A stretch of DNA of 64,000 nt from positions 1-64,000 of the forward strand of contig JAWSUY010000003.1 of the NCBI GenBank assembly GCA_033852175.1, written 5' to 3'. This stretch comes from Agarilytica sp033852175 (GTDB taxonomy: Bacteria; Pseudomonadota; Gammaproteobacteria; Pseudomonadales; Cellvibrionaceae). Shown here piece by piece: positions 40,801-53,500 of the stretch. The translations under genes were made by a program, and so were the position numbers. The stretch's first letter is position 1. Every line of letters starts with the position of its first letter. A model generated the notes under the pieces. That model was not told where the DNA came from and ran no database searches. It saw nothing but the letters and a program-made list of their open reading frames with translations.

Positions 40801-41548
40801 TCCAAACCCTTTCAGTGACGCGCCCGATGCTCGCCTTTATAAAACAGGTGATTTAGTCCGTTGGTTGCCTGACGGCTCTTTAGAATATCTGGGCCGTATT
40901 GATGATCAGGTCAAAATTCGCGGTTTTCGGATTGAATTAGGTGAAATTGAAAATACGTTATTAACGCACGATGCAATAAAATCTGCAGTGGTCGTTGCAC
41001 ACGAAGAGTCTGGTGACAAACGGATAGTGGCTTATCTGGTGATCGATATGTTGGTACGTAGTGATGTGTCTAAAGGTAGCATATTTTTAAATGCGTTGAT
41101 GGATTCATGGCGGCGGCATCTCAGCCAAAGTTTACCCGAGTATATGATGCCCTCTAGCTTTGTGGTGCTGGACGATCTGCCGATCACGTCTAACGGTAAA
41201 GTCGATCGTAAAGCGCTGCCGGCGCCGGATGTGAGTCAATTGCAAGAATTTTACGTTGCTCCAACAACCGACTCGGAAAAAGAATTGTGTAAGATTTGGC
41301 AAGATGTTTTGGGTCTTGACCAGGTCGGGGTGACAGATAATTTTTTCCGCTTAGGCGGGCATTCATTATTAGCGACAAAACTATTAGTAAGTATTAATAA
41401 TAATTTTGGTATAAATTTAAAAATTAGGAATATTTTTTCTTCTGGCAATGTTCAAGATTTGGATGAGGTAATTACCGATCACATCCTAAAAAAGAGAGAG
41501 TTGCTAATTGAAGAAGAGTTATCCCTTGATGAGGAGATTGTCTGGTGA
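34835..41548 (+). CDS. NRPS subunit 3 (modules 9-10: Ser, Ala)
   Basis: 2237 residues: TubC-like docking domain (about 1-58), C9-A9-T9-C10-A10-T10. C9 (HHIASDG at 208) is LCL. A9 (Asp 736) reads DVWHFSLVDK, serine; T9 Ser 1087. C10 (about 1177) has the dual-type opening YPLAPLQEG but a variant active-site motif HHIVDDV at 1312. A10 (Asp 1829) reads DLFNNALTYK, an established alanine code; T10 Ser about 2177. The tail is acidic and ends EEIVW. From the A9 ATP loop to A10 it keeps a constant 13,268-nt offset from modules 13-14 in subunit 4, and the C10-A10 part is nearly identical to it. GTG 34835 (GTGA overlap) or ATG 34838 may be the start; GGAG at 34823-34826 serves both. Confidence 0.96.
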   Translation: MMPNIESVIQELSEYDIFVFLENGTLKTRCDESSLNGHTVGLIKNNKEALLEYLSKTELEGDAKTIAILPCLNTEEVLSFSQQRLWLLDQIEKGSTQYNIPVALKLTGSLDVEALNKALTTIVERHESLRTIFLDTGQGPLQVIQQATKFDLPIVNIGDRLDGEKTQQIDIVIAEEAKKGFDLSQDLMLRAQLLKLSDNEHVLLVTMHHIASDGWSVGILIKELSQLYLAYAEGNENPLPALTIQYADYAHWQREWLQGDVLDKHLDYWQSQLSNLPVVHSLPLDMVRPQRQTFAGALVSAQLSKTSLDSLNSLCLQYGATLFMGLHAAYSVLLARYSGESDIVMGSPIANREQAEVADLIGFFINTLVLRSDVSGAPSFIDMLQQSKQTALGGYSHQQVPFEQLVELLQPERSLSHSPLFQIMLVLQNNEKSTLELPGLTLSPLAQTQVQAKFDLMLNAVELEGGLALEWEFNTDLFERSTIEGMAGHFVSLLENMLARPTKNVHAIEFLNERERHQSLLEWNNTQADYPQERCVHELFEEQVNTNPDAIALVFEEQKLSYRELNNHANQLAHYLVTEKNVRPDMLVGICLERSFEMVIAILGITKAGAAYVPLDPDYPEARLAYMLDDASLDTVVTSHDVFERTAITSAQALCLSEPEVQRRISTQSVDNLKPNSLGLKAHHLAYVIYTSGSTGHPKGVMVGHNAIVNRIHWMHKQYGASPQDIFLQKTPFSFDVSVWEFFWPLMAGAQLVIAKSQGHTDPVYLNALIQEKGVTKLHFVPSMLSAMLSGSSLSECPSLQQVFCSGEALAINHARDFYAALPNSELHNLYGPTEAAVDVSYWACPAQESPHASVPIGRPINNVQLHVLDKQLQLLPQGVVGELHIGGVGLARGYLNRTELTAEKFIQSPFSDDAADRLYKTGDLVRWLADGNLEYVGRIDDQVKIRGFRIELGEIENTLLTHESIVETAVVAREETGDKRIVAYVVIKTDVSEDEVKIDTLRQHLSKSLPEYMLPWSFVVLDALPLTANGKLDRKALPAPDMSQQQNVYVAPITETEKILCKIWQDILNLNQVGVTDNFFRLGGHSLLLIQLLARLQETGRHSDVRSLFSAASLGDLAAELDAKKENTASIFKAPENLIPESSDAITPEMLSLITLKQDEIDRIAAVVPGGAENIQDMYPLAPLQEGILFHHQMSDGAGDPYVMPVLLTAKNRQQRDDFLLALQKVVNRHDVLRTAVLWQGLPQAVQVVCRQVDLSITTIALNPDIEVMPQIEAQMAPAQQFMDITQAPLLRVELAEDSQSGQYFILLKLHHIVDDVSSITMIQTEIQLMLAGKTEALVEPGRYRELVAHALHQAETLNAEAFFRDKLGSISEPTAPFNLLDVHGNGGEIVEVNQRLPTALSQHIRTLSRRLAVSPAALFHSVFGLVVGVCSGRDDVVFGTVLSGRLQGTDGVGQMMGMSINTLPYRLTLKGLGAEELVLKAQAELLALLPYEQSSLSLAQQCSGLPNGTPLFSTMLNYRHTGPVNNDISFDTGIEFQAAHERTNYPFTVSVDDLDNDFEVTAQVSAAIDPIRVVGYLQTAMEGLVEALDFAPQKPVLDIGIISATERHQLLEAWNDTETNYSKEGCIHELFETQVKNNPDAIALEFKDQKLSYNALNVHANQLAHYLVTEKNIQPDSLVGICLERSLDMVIAILGVLKAGGAYVPLDPNYPEARLTYMLQDAAVDTVITSRDSLARTPITAVQALCWDDVDVQKKVSEQSYENIPTHQIGLRSNHLAYVIYTSGSTGNPKGVMIEHRNTNALIHWGERCFSSDELSAVLASTSLNFDLSVFEIFLPLAVGGRVILVNDALDLMDESFDKTISLINTVPSVISTLLSHNAIPATVKTINLAGELLKQELVKKLYAHKKDCVVNDLYGPSEDTTYSTYSRRLLDGSPNIGRPIDNGKAYIFSASGTLQPAGVEGELYLGGDGLGRGYLNRPELTSEKFIPNPFSDAPDARLYKTGDLVRWLPDGSLEYLGRIDDQVKIRGFRIELGEIENTLLTHDAIKSAVVVAHEESGDKRIVAYLVIDMLVRSDVSKGSIFLNALMDSWRRHLSQSLPEYMMPSSFVVLDDLPITSNGKVDRKALPAPDVSQLQEFYVAPTTDSEKELCKIWQDVLGLDQVGVTDNFFRLGGHSLLATKLLVSINNNFGINLKIRNIFSSGNVQDLDEVITDHILKKRELLIEEELSLDEEIVW
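38101..40999 (+). repeat. Large direct repeat, copy 1 (T9 end-C10-A10)
   Basis: About 2.9 kb nearly identical to 51369-54267 at a fixed offset of 13,268 nt with no indels seen in the stretches I compared. It covers the end of carrier domain 9, all of C10 and most of A10. Identity falls off sharply after 40999 and more gradually before 38101. Confidence 0.88.
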
Positions 41549-44500
41549 GTAATAAAATACGTGAAATAGTTGGCGAGTTACTCGATCATGGGGTTATTGT
41601 TTTTGTAGAAAATGGCGATCTTAAAACGCGATCAAAGAAAGGATCTATGACGCAATATTTGGGTGGATTGATAAAGTCCAATAAGGATGAGTTAGTTCGT
41701 TATTTAACGAATAAAGACGAGATTGATGGTGAAATTACGATCAAGTCTGCTCCGAAAAATGAAAGTGGGTACGCTCTTTCATTCTCTCAGCAGCGACTTT
41801 GGCTACTTGATCAGATAGAAAAAGGCAGTACACAATATAATATACCTGCGGCATTAAAGTTGTCTGGCTTGCTCGATGTCGATGCCCTAAATAAAGCGTT
41901 AACCACTATTGTGGAACGTCATGAAAGTCTGCGCACCGTATTTTTGGATGTGGGCCAAGGGCCGCGGCAGGTTATTCAACCGGCCTCCAAATTTAATCTG
42001 CCAATGGTCAATCTTTCGGATCACCTGGACGGTAATAAGACTCAGCAGATAGATATGGTGGTTGCCGAGGAGGCGAAAAAAGGTTTTGATTTAAGTCTGG
42101 ACTTAATGTTACGTGCTCAGTTGCTTAAACTGTCGGACAATGAACATGTTCTATTGGTGACGATGCATCACATCGCGTCTGACGGTTGGTCGGTAGGAAT
42201 CGTGATCAAAGAGTTAAGTCAGTTATACCAGGCATATGTAGAAGGGAATGAAAATCCCTTACCTGCACTTGTGATTCAATATGCCGATTATGCGCATTGG
42301 CAACGTGAATGGTTACAGGGCGACGTTTTAGATAAACACCTTGATTATTGGCGAAGCCAGTTATCCAATCTGCCGGTTGTTCACAGCCTCCCTTTGGATA
42401 AGGAGCGTCCTCAACAGCAAACATTTGCTGGTGCACTTGTGAGCGCTCAACTGAGAAAAAGCAGTTTGGATACTCTCAACGCTTTATGCCTACTACACGG
42501 TGCGACCTTATTTATGGGGCTGCATGCTGCATTTTCTGTATTGCTCGCGCGTTACAGTGGTGAGGCTGATATCGTAATGGGTAGTCCTATTGCCAACCGT
42601 GAACAAGGGGAAGTGGCGGGTCTCATCGGCTTTTTTATTAATACTCTGGTGCTGCGCAGTGATGTGTCGGGTACTCCCTCGTTTATTGATTTATTACAAC
42701 AGAGTAAGCAAACAGCATTGGGGGCTTATTCTCATCAGCAAGTGCCGTTTGAGCAATTAGTGGAAGTGTTACAGCCGGAAAGAAGTCTCAGTCACAGCCC
42801 ATTATTTCAAATAATGCTGGTATTGCACAATAATGAACAAACCACCTTAGAATTGCCTGGCTTAACACTCAGCCCGGTAGCACAAACGCAAGTTCAAGCG
42901 AAGTTTGATTTAATGTTGAATGCCGTAGAGTTAGAGAGTGGGATGGCGTTCGAATGGGAATTCAATACGGATTTGTTTGACAGGTCGACTATAGAGCGCA
43001 TGGCCGCGCACTTCGTTTCATTATTGGAGGACATGCTTTCCAGTCCCAATAAAAACGTGTATGCCATTGAGTTTTTGAGTGAAGGTGAGCGTCATCAATC
43101 TTTGGTGCAGTGGAATGATACTCAAGCGGACTTTCCTCAAGAGCGTTGTATCCATGAGTTTTTTGAAGAGCAAGTCAATAAAAATCCTGACGCAATTGCT
43201 TTGGCGTTTGAAGAACGTAAACTGAGTTATCGAGAATTAAATAAACAAGCGAATCAATTAGCGCATTACCTAGTTACAGAAAAGAATATTCTACCGGACA
43301 CATTGGTTGGTATTTGCTTAGAGCGTTCTTTCGATATGGTGGTCGCCATTTTGGGCATCACAAAAGCGGGTGGTGCGTATGTGCCGTTGGACCCTGATTA
43401 TCCTGAAGCCCGTTTGGCCTACATGTTAGAAGATGCAGGTTTGGATACCGTTATCACTAACAGTGATGTGCTTATACGTACGCCAATTACCTCTGTTCAG
43501 GCTTTGTGTTTGAATAATATGGACGTACAGCGCAAGATATCAATAGAGTCAATTGACAATTTAAAGCCGAAGACTTTGGATTTAGCCTCCAATAACCTTG
43601 CCTATGTCATTTATACCTCGGGTTCGACTGGCAACCCAAAAGGCGTGATGGTTGGTCATCAAGCGATTGTTAACCGCATTCATTGGATGCACGAACAATA
43701 CGGTGCATCAGCAGAGGATGTATTTCTCCAGAAAACGCCATTTAGTTTTGACGTGTCGGTGTGGGAATTTTTCTGGCCATTAATGGCCGGTGCCCAGTTG
43801 GTAATTGCTAAGCCTCGGGGGCATACCGACCCGGTTTATTTACGTGCGCTGATTCAAGAAAAAGGCGTGACGAAACTGCATTTTGTTCCCTCGATGTTAC
43901 GTGCGATGCTGTCCGCTTCATCGTTAAGTGAGTGTCGGTCATTGCAACAGGTTTTTTGCAGTGGTGAAGCGCTTGCAATTCATCACGCACGTGACTTTTA
44001 TGCCGCGTTGCCTAGCAGCGAATTACATAATCTATACGGTCCGACGGAAGCTGCGGTAGACGTCAGTTACTGGGCATGCCCTGTGCAAGATAGCCCTCAT
44101 TCAAGCGTGCCAATAGGCCGCCCGATTAATAATGTCCAATTACATGTGCTGGATAAACAATTGCACCTGCTGCCACAGGGGGTTGTGGGAGAATTGCACA
44201 TTGGCGGAGTTGGATTAGCGCGGGGTTACTTAAATCGTTCCGAATTAACTGCTGAGAAGTTTATTAGAAACCCGTTTAGTCAGGAGGTGCAAGATCGCCT
44301 CTACAAAACGGGCGATCTTGCACGTTGGTTGCCGGATGGTAATTTGGAATATGTCGGTCGCATAGACGACCAAGTAAAAATTCGTGGTTTTAGAATAGAG
44401 CTAGGCGAAATTGAAAATACCTTACTTACACACGAGTCTATTACTGAAACCGTAGTGGTTGCACGAGAAACTGGTGGTGATAAGCGCATAGTGGCTTATG

Positions 44501-47500
44501 TGGTAGTTGATAAAATTGAAAGTGGAGACGCATCCGAAGGTGAATTACTTGCTAGTGAGCAGATGGCTGGCTGGCGCCAGCATCTGAGTCAACGGTTGCC
44601 TGAATACATGTTGCCATCGAGTTTTGTTGTACTGGATGCCTTACCGCTTACGGCTAACGGAAAAGTGGATCGAAAAGCTCTTCCAGGTCCGGACATGAGT
44701 CAACAGCAGAATATTTACGTGGCTCCATCCACAGATACAGAAAAAGTATTGTGTGAAATTTGGCAGGATATTTTAAATATTGAACAAGTGGGCGTGACGG
44801 ACAATTTTTTCCGTTTGGGTGGCCATTCACTTTTATTGATTCAATTGTTGGCGAGTTTACAAGAAACGGGTCGACATACAGATGTACACAGCTTATTTCG
44901 ATCCGCAACCTTAGGTGAACTGGCTAAACAACTGGACGCGACAGAGGGGAATATCGCGAGTGAATTTGAAACGCCTGATAATTTGATTCCTGAGTCCAGT
45001 GAAGTCATTACTCCAGAAATGCTTAGTTTAATGACTCTCGAGCAAACCGCGATAGATAAAATCGTAGCTGAGGTGCCGGGTGGTGCCGCAAATATTCAAG
45101 ATGTCTACCCCTTAGCGCCGTTGCAGGAAGGTATTTTATTCCATCATCAAATGAGTGATGGGGCTGGGGATACCTATGTGATGCCGGTATTGTTAGCAAC
45201 AAGAAACAGCCAGCAGCGGGATGAGTTTTTACATGCTTTGCAGTGTGTTGTTAATCGGCATGATGTCTTGCGCAGTGTCGTATTATGGGAAGGCCTACCG
45301 CAAGCTGTACAAGTGGTGTGTCGTCAAGTGGATTTGTCGATTACGTCACTTAAGCTGAACTCGGGTGCTGAGGCAATGCCGCAACTGTTGGACCTAATGG
45401 CTCCGGATCAGCAATTTATGGATATTACTCAGGCGCCGTTGTTGCGCGTGAAGCTGGCAGAAGATCCTGAAACAGAGCAGTATTTTGTTTTGCTGCAATT
45501 ACATCACATTATTTCTGACCATGTCGGATTGGAAATTATTCAAGCAGAAGTGCAGGCAATACTACAGGGCAAGGAAAATACATTAACGTCACCGGCTCCC
45601 TATCGGGAATTTGTTGCGCACACACTGCACCAATCACAGACATTAAATGTCGAAAAATTCTTTAAAGAAAAACTCGCCAGTATAACGGAGCCAACAGCAC
45701 CGTTTAATTTGTTGGATGTCCATGGCAGTGGTGGGGAGATCGTGGAGGCAAATCAACTATTGCCGCGTCCCTTATCTCAACAGATTCGTGTCCTGTCACG
45801 ACGTTTAGCCGTGAGCCCAGCCGCGTTATTCCATACGGTATTTGGTTTAGTGGTCGGTGCATGCAGTGGGCGCGACGATGTTGTATTTGGGACCGTACTA
45901 TCTGGGCGCTTACAAGGTACTGCTGGCGCAGGGCGCATGCTGGGTATGTTCATTAATACCTTACCGTGCCGCTTAGCGTTAAAAGGTATTGGCTCAGAAT
46001 CGATGGTATTACAGGCGCAGGCAGAATTAATGGAATTGTTGCCGTACGAGCAAGCGTCGTTAGTTCTAGCCCAGCAATGCAGTGGTTTGCCCAGCGGCAC
46101 GCCTTTATTTAGTGCTCTTTTGAATTTTCGTCATTCTTCTCCGGCGGATAATGATTTAGCTGAAAATTCTGGAATGAAAATTCTATATTTACATGAGCGC
46201 AGTAACTACCCTTTTACTGTTTCTGTTGATGACCTCGATGAAGATTTCGCTTTGACCGCGCAGGTGCACGCAGCCATTGACCCTGTTCGGGTGGTGGAGT
46301 ATTTACAGACGGCAATGGCAGGCTTAGTCGAGGTTTTAGATAGCGCGCCGAAAAAACCGGTTCTGGATATTGATATTGTATCGGCAACTGAGCGACATCA
46401 ATTATTAGTCGAGTGGAATAATACAGAAACTAAGTACCCAAAAGAACTTTGCATTCACGAAATGTTTGAAGAGCAAGTTAATAAAAATCCTGATGCCATT
46501 GCCTTGGTGTTCGAAGATGAGAAACTGACCTATAGTGAGTTAAATGATAAAGCTAATCGGCTTGCACGTTATTTAGTCACTGACAACCGTGTTCAGCCGG
46601 ATACCTTGGTGGGTATTTGTCTCGAGCGTTCATTGGAGATGGTGATCGCAATTTTGGGCATTTTAAAAGCTGGCGGAGCGTATGTGCCGTTGGATGCAGA
46701 ATATCCCGAAGCGCGTCTTTCCTTTATGCTAGAAGATGCTGCCGTGGATACGGTTATTACAAACCGAGAGGTAGTTGCGCGTACCCCTATCACGTCAGCG
46801 CAAGCTTTGTGCTGGGATGATGCCGATGTGCAGGATAAGATATCGGAGCAATCATCCGATAATCTAGTACCGCAGCATCTTGGGTTAAACTCGAATCATC
46901 TTGCCTACGTGATATACACCTCCGGCTCGACGGGAAATCCTAAAGGCGTACTTGTAAGCCACCAGAGTCTACAGTCGTCAACGTTTGCAAGAACGCTTTA
47001 TTATAAAAATAAGGTTACGTCATTTTTACTTTTGTCATCGATTAGTTTTGATAGTTCGGTAGCGGGTATATTTTGGACCTTAACAAGTGGTGGGAAGCTG
47101 TGTATTCCTACCGAAGTAAATCCTCATGAACTAGAAAGAATAATCAGTGACAACAAAGTCTCTCACCTTTTGACGTTACCGTCATTGTATCGCGAACTTT
47201 TGAAGTCTTGGGGCCGCCAATCGCTGGCCTCATTGACGTCGGTTATCGTTGCCGGTGAAAAGTGTAGTCGCGATATTGTAGATATTCACATGTACACAAA
47301 TAGATCATGCCAACTTTTTAATGAGTACGGTCCTACCGAGGCAACAGTCTGGAGTTCGGTCCAACTCTTGACGAAAGATGACGTTATTTCTATCGGTAGA
47401 CCAATTCCAAATATCCGTCTTTATGTGTTGGATGCCTTGAATAATGTTACACCTATTGGCGTATCTGGAGAGTTGCACATTGCTGGGGAGGGTTTAGCGC

Positions 47501-50500
47501 GTGGTTATTTAAATCACCCAGAATTAACGGCAGATAAATTTGTTGCTAACCCTTTTAGTGATGAAGCTAACAGCCGTTTGTATCGAACGGGTGATTTAGT
47601 TCGTTGGTTGCCAGATGGTAATCTTGAATATATTGGTCGAATTGATGACCAGGTCAAGATTCGTGGTTTTAGGATAGAACTCGGTGAGATAGAACAGTCG
47701 TTATTGGCACACAAAGTGATTGGCGATGTGGTGGTTGTCGCAAGAGAAGATGTGCAGAGTGATACGCGTTTGGTGGCGTATGTCGTGGCGGAATTCGATA
47801 TTGACGAGAGTGATTTTATTGACCTTTGTCGTCAGCATCTAATCAAAAAATTACCTGAATATATGGTGCCGTCGGCTTTTGTTGTACTGTCATCTTTACC
47901 TCTAATGTCAAATGGTAAAGTTGATCGAAAATCTTTGCCGAAACCGAACATGAGCCTGTTGCAAAATAGTTATGAAGCTCCATCGACTCAAACAGAAAAA
48001 GTTTTATGTGAGATTTGGCAAGATATCCTTGGCCTTGAGCAGGTTGGAGTAACGGACAATTTTTTCAAGTTGGGTGGGCATTCATTACTGCTTATTCAAT
48101 TACTCGCACGTTTGCAAGAAACGGGTCGAAAGACGGATGTCCTCAGTTTGTTTAGTGCACGATGTTTAGGTGAATTGGCTGCGTTACTGGACTCATCGGA
48201 GACGAAGGTGTCGAGTGATTATAGAGCTCCTGAAAACTTAATTCCCGAATATAGTAATACTATTACACCTAACATGCTTAGCTTAATGTCATTAGAGCAA
48301 GCAGCGATAGACACTATAGTGAAGGCTATACCTGGTGGAGTTGCGAATATTCAAGATATGTATCCGCTAGCGCCTTTGCAAGAGGGCATCCTGTTCCACC
48401 ACCAAATGAGTGAAGGGAAGGGTGATGCTTATGTGACATCGGTATTACTGTCGACTGAAAGCCACCAGCAGCGCGAAGATTTCTTACAGGCTTTAAAGAC
48501 CGTTATCGAGCGACATGATATTTTGCGTAGTGCTGTGTTATGGAAAGGTCTGCCCCAATCCGTACAGGTGGTGTGTCGTCAAGTCGAATTGCCTATCGAG
48601 CGCTTAGAATTAAATTCAGCTGAAGAAGTGTTGCCGCAATTGGTGGCGGAGGTTGAATCGGTACTGCAGTCAATGGATATTACGCAAGCACCGTTATTAC
48701 GGGTGCGTTTGGCCGAAGACCCTCAGTCAGGGAAGCATTTTATGCTGCTGCAACTGCACCACATTATTTCCGATCATGTGGGTTTGGAAATCATACAGTC
48801 TGAAGTACTGGCGATTTTAGACGGTAAGGAAAGTCAGTTAAGCTCGCCTGAACCTTACAGAGAGTTTGTGGCGCATACGCTGCATCAAGCTAAAACTTTA
48901 GATGCGAAGACGTTCTTCCAAGACAAACTGGCAAGTCTCACCGAGCCCACAGCTCCCTTTAATTTGTTGGATGTCCATGGCGATGGCGGTGAAATGATTG
49001 AAGCCAGTCAACTATTGCCGCATGAGTTATCGCAGAATATTCGACAGTTATCGCGACGATTAGCGGTGACTCCTGCGGCGCTATTTCACACAGTGTTCGG
49101 TATGGTGGTTGGAGCTTGTAGTGGCCGCGATGATGTGGTCTTCGGTACGGTGTTATCCGGTCGTTTACAGGGTACCTCTGGTGCTGGTCAGATGTTGGGG
49201 ATGTTCATTAACACGCTACCATACCGCTTGTCGCTACAAGGCATGGGGGCGGAGGCGTCGGTTTTATTGGCACATACTGAATTATTAGACTTGTTGCCGT
49301 ACGAGCAGGCATCGTTAGCGCTGGCGCAACAGTGCAGTGGTTTATCGGGGGGAACACCGTTATTTAGTGCCATGTTGAATTATCGTCATTCTGGTCCTGT
49401 TTATAATGACGTTACTTTTGATTCTGGGATTACGACGCATGCCGGTCAGGAGCGCACCAACTATCCCTTTAGTGTTTCTGTTGATGATCTGGGTGAAGAG
49501 TTTTCGTTAACGGCTCAAATGAATGCGGCTATTGATCCTGTGCGGATCGTCGGATATTTGCAGTCTGCTTTGGAAGGTCTCGTTTATTCATTAACAAACT
49601 CACCGAAAAAATCAGTGTTGGATATTGGATTTTTATCGGAGATTGAGCGCCATCAATTATTGGTGGAATGGAATGACTCTAAATCAGATTTCCCTGAGGA
49701 TTGCTGTATTCATGAGCTCGTTGAGGAGCAGGTCAACAGTAATCCAGATGCAATCGCTTTGGTTTTTGATGAACAACAACTGAGTTACCGTGAATTAAAT
49801 AACCACGCCAATCAATTAGCTCATTACCTGATTACAGAAAAAAATGTTCGTCCGGATACCTTAATCGGAATTTGTTTGGAGCGCTCATTAGAAATTGTCA
49901 TTGCAATATTGGCTATTACAAAAGCGGGCGGTGCTTATGTGCCGTTGGATCCGGATTATCCCGAAGCGCGTTTGGCGTATATGTTAAACGATGCTTCTCT
50001 TGAAACCGTTATTACCAATAGTGAAGTCCTTGCGCGTACACCCATTACCTCAGTTCAGGCTTTATGTTTGAATGAAACTGATGTGCAGGATTCGCTATCG
50101 TCACAATCCATTGATAATGTAGCAAAGTGTTCGCTAGGCCTGACCTCCCGTCATCTCGCGTATGTCATTTATACCTCTGGGTCGACCGGTAATCCAAAGG
50201 GCGTTATGGTTGGGCACCAAGCAATTGTTAACCGTATTCATTGGATGCATGAACAATACGGTGCGTCATCACAGGATGTATTTCTCCAAAAAACACCTTT
50301 TAGTTTTGATGTGTCAGTTTGGGAGTTTTTCTGGCCATTAATGGCCGGTGCTCGGCTGGTGATTGCTAAACCTCAAGGTCATACCGACCCGGTTTATTTA
50401 AATGAGTTGATTCAAGAAAAAGGGGTGACGAAGCTGCATTTTGTCCCCTCAATGTTAAGTGCCATGTTATCCGGCTCATCATTAAATGAGTGTCGATCAC

Positions 50501-53500
50501 TAAAACAGGTTTTTTGTAGCGGCGAAGCGCTTGCGATTAATCACGTGCCTGATTTTTATGCGGCGTTACCCGGCAGAAAATTACATAATTTATACGGTCC
50601 GACTGAAGCTGCCGTTGATGTCAGCTATTGGGAATGCCCCGAGCAAGAAAACTCCCATTCAAGCGTGCCGATAGGTCGCCCTATTAACAATATTCAATTA
50701 CGTGTGTTAGATAAATATTTGAAACTGGTGCCGCAAGGTGTCGTGGGCGAACTGCATATTGGTGGCATAGGTTTAGCGCGCGGTTATTTAAATCGAGCGG
50801 AATTAACCGCAGAGAAGTTTATTCAAAATCCATTTAGTGATGACTCGGAAGATAGGCTCTATAAAACGGGTGATCTTGTGCGCTGGTTGTCAAATGGTAA
50901 CCTGGAGTATATAGGTCGCATAGATGATCAAGTCAAGATACGTGGTTTTAGAATTGAGTTAGGCGAAATTGAAAATGCCTTATTAAAGCATGACTCGGTT
51001 AGCGAAACCGTGGTGGTTGCACGAGATGATACGGGTGATAAACGCATAGTCGCCTATGTCGTGACAAACGCTGGGGCGCAGGAAGACGAATTGAGGGCGG
51101 AGAATTGGCGTCAGCACCTCAGTCAAACGTTACCGGATTATATGTTGCCGTCGAGCTTTGTTGTGCTGGATATCTTGCCGCTCACAGCCAATGGAAAAGT
51201 GAACAGGAAAGCGTTGCCAGCGCCGGATATGAGTCAGCAACAAAATTGCTATGTGGCTCCAGTCACTGACACAGAAAAAGTATTGTGTGAAATTTGGCAA
51301 GACATATTAGGTCTTGAACAAGTGGGCGTGACGGATAATTTTTTCCGCTTGGGCGGGCATTCTCTTCTCCTTATTCAATTGCTCGCGCGCTTACAAGAAA
51401 CTGGTCGACATAGCGATGTTCGCAGCTTATTCAGTGCCGCGAACTTGGGTGAGCTGGCTGCAGAGTTAGATGCTAGAAAGGAAAATATAGCGAGCATTTT
51501 TAAAGCCCCTGAGAATTTGATTCCTGAGTCTAGTGAGGCCATTACTCCAGAGATGCTCAGCTTAATTACTCTAAAACAGGATGAGATAGACCGCATCGCA
51601 GCTGTGGTGCCGGGTGGTGCTGCAAATGTTCAGGATATGTATCCCTTAGCGCCGCTGCAAGAGGGTATTTTATTCCACCACCAAATGAGTGACGGAGCCG
51701 GAGATCCTTATGTGATGCCGGTATTGCTGACAGCAAAAACTCGCGAACAACGAGATGATTTTTTACTGGCATTACAGAAGGTTGTCAATCGGCATGATGT
51801 TTTGCGGACAGCCGTGTTATGGCAAGGCTTACCGCAAGCTGTGCAAGTGGTGTGTCGCCAGGTTGATTTATCAATTACGACTATCGCGTTGAATCCTGAT
51901 ATTGAGGTGATGCCGCAAATTGAGGCTCAAATGGCGCCGGCGCATCAGTTTATGGATATTACGCAGGCGCCGTTATTGCGCGTAGAGCTGGCCGAAGATT
52001 CTCAATCTGGCCAGTATTTTATCCTGCTGAAGCTGCATCATATTGTTGATGATGTTTCTTCTATAACAATGATTCAGACGGAAATACAGTTGATGTTGGC
52101 GGGCAAGACCGAGTCCTTAGTGGAGCCTGGGCGTTATCGTGAGCTTGTCGCGCATGCACTGCATCAAGCTGAAACGCTAAATGCAGAAGTTTTTTTTCGG
52201 GATAAACTGGGCAGTATTAGTGAACCGACAGCTCCATTTAATTTGTTGGATGTGCATGGTAATGGTGGCGAAATTGTTGAAGTAAGCCAGCGTTTACCGA
52301 CTGCGCTATCACAACATATTCGGACCTTGTCGCGACGCTTGGCTGTAAGTCCAGCGGCTCTGTTTCATTCAGTATTTGGTTTGGTCGTGGGTGTTTGCAG
52401 TGGCCGAGACGACGTTGTATTTGGAACAGTATTGTCTGGCCGCTTACAGGGTACTCAAGGCGCGGGACAAATGATGGGGATGTCAATCAACACGTTACCG
52501 TACCGATTAACCCTAAGAGGGCTGGGCGCTGAAGAATTAGTATTAAAGGCTCAGGCTGAATTATTGGCATTATTGCCGTACGAACAATCGTCATTATCCT
52601 TAGCGCAACAATGTAGTGGCTTACCCAATGGCACACCATTGTTTAGCACTATGTTGAATTACCGTCATACGGGGCCGGTCAATAACGACATCTCCTTCGA
52701 TACGGGTATCGAGTTTCAGGGGGGGCACGAACGCACAAATTATCCTTTTACTGTATCTGTCGATGATCTCGATAACGATTTTGAAGTGACCGCGCAAGTG
52801 AGTGCGGCTATTGATCCTGTTCGGGTCGTGGGGTATTTGCAAACAGCAATGGAAGGGCTGGTCGAGGCACTAGATTTTGCACCGCAGAAACCGGTATTGG
52901 ACATTGGCATTATATCGGCGATGGAGCGGCATCAATTACTGGAGGGGTGGAATGATACTGAAACGAATTATTCAAAAGAGGGTTGTATCCACGAGCTGTT
53001 TGAAACCCAAGTCAAAAACAATCCTGATGCGATTGCATTGGAATTTAAAGACCAAAAGCTAAGTTACAACGCGTTAAATGTCCATGCGAATCAACTAGCG
53101 CATTACTTGGTTACAGAGAAAAATGTTCAGCCGGATACCTTGGTCGGCATTTGTTTAGAGCGTTCATTAGACATCGTGATCGCAATACTAGGCGTTTTGA
53201 AAGCGGGCGGAGCATATGTTCCTTTGGATCCAAATTATCCGGAAGCGCGTCTGACATATATGTTACAAGATGCTGCAGTGGATACGGTCATTACAAGCAG
53301 AGATGCGTTGGCACGAACACCTATTACCGCAGTGCAGGCCTTGTGTTGGGATGATGTAGATGTGCAGAAAAAGGTATCGGAGCAATCATACGAAAACATA
53401 CCGACTCATCAAATTGGGTTGCGATCTAATCATCTCGCGTATGCGATTTACACTTCGGGTTCTACCGGCAATCCGAAGGGTGTCATGATTGAACACAGAA

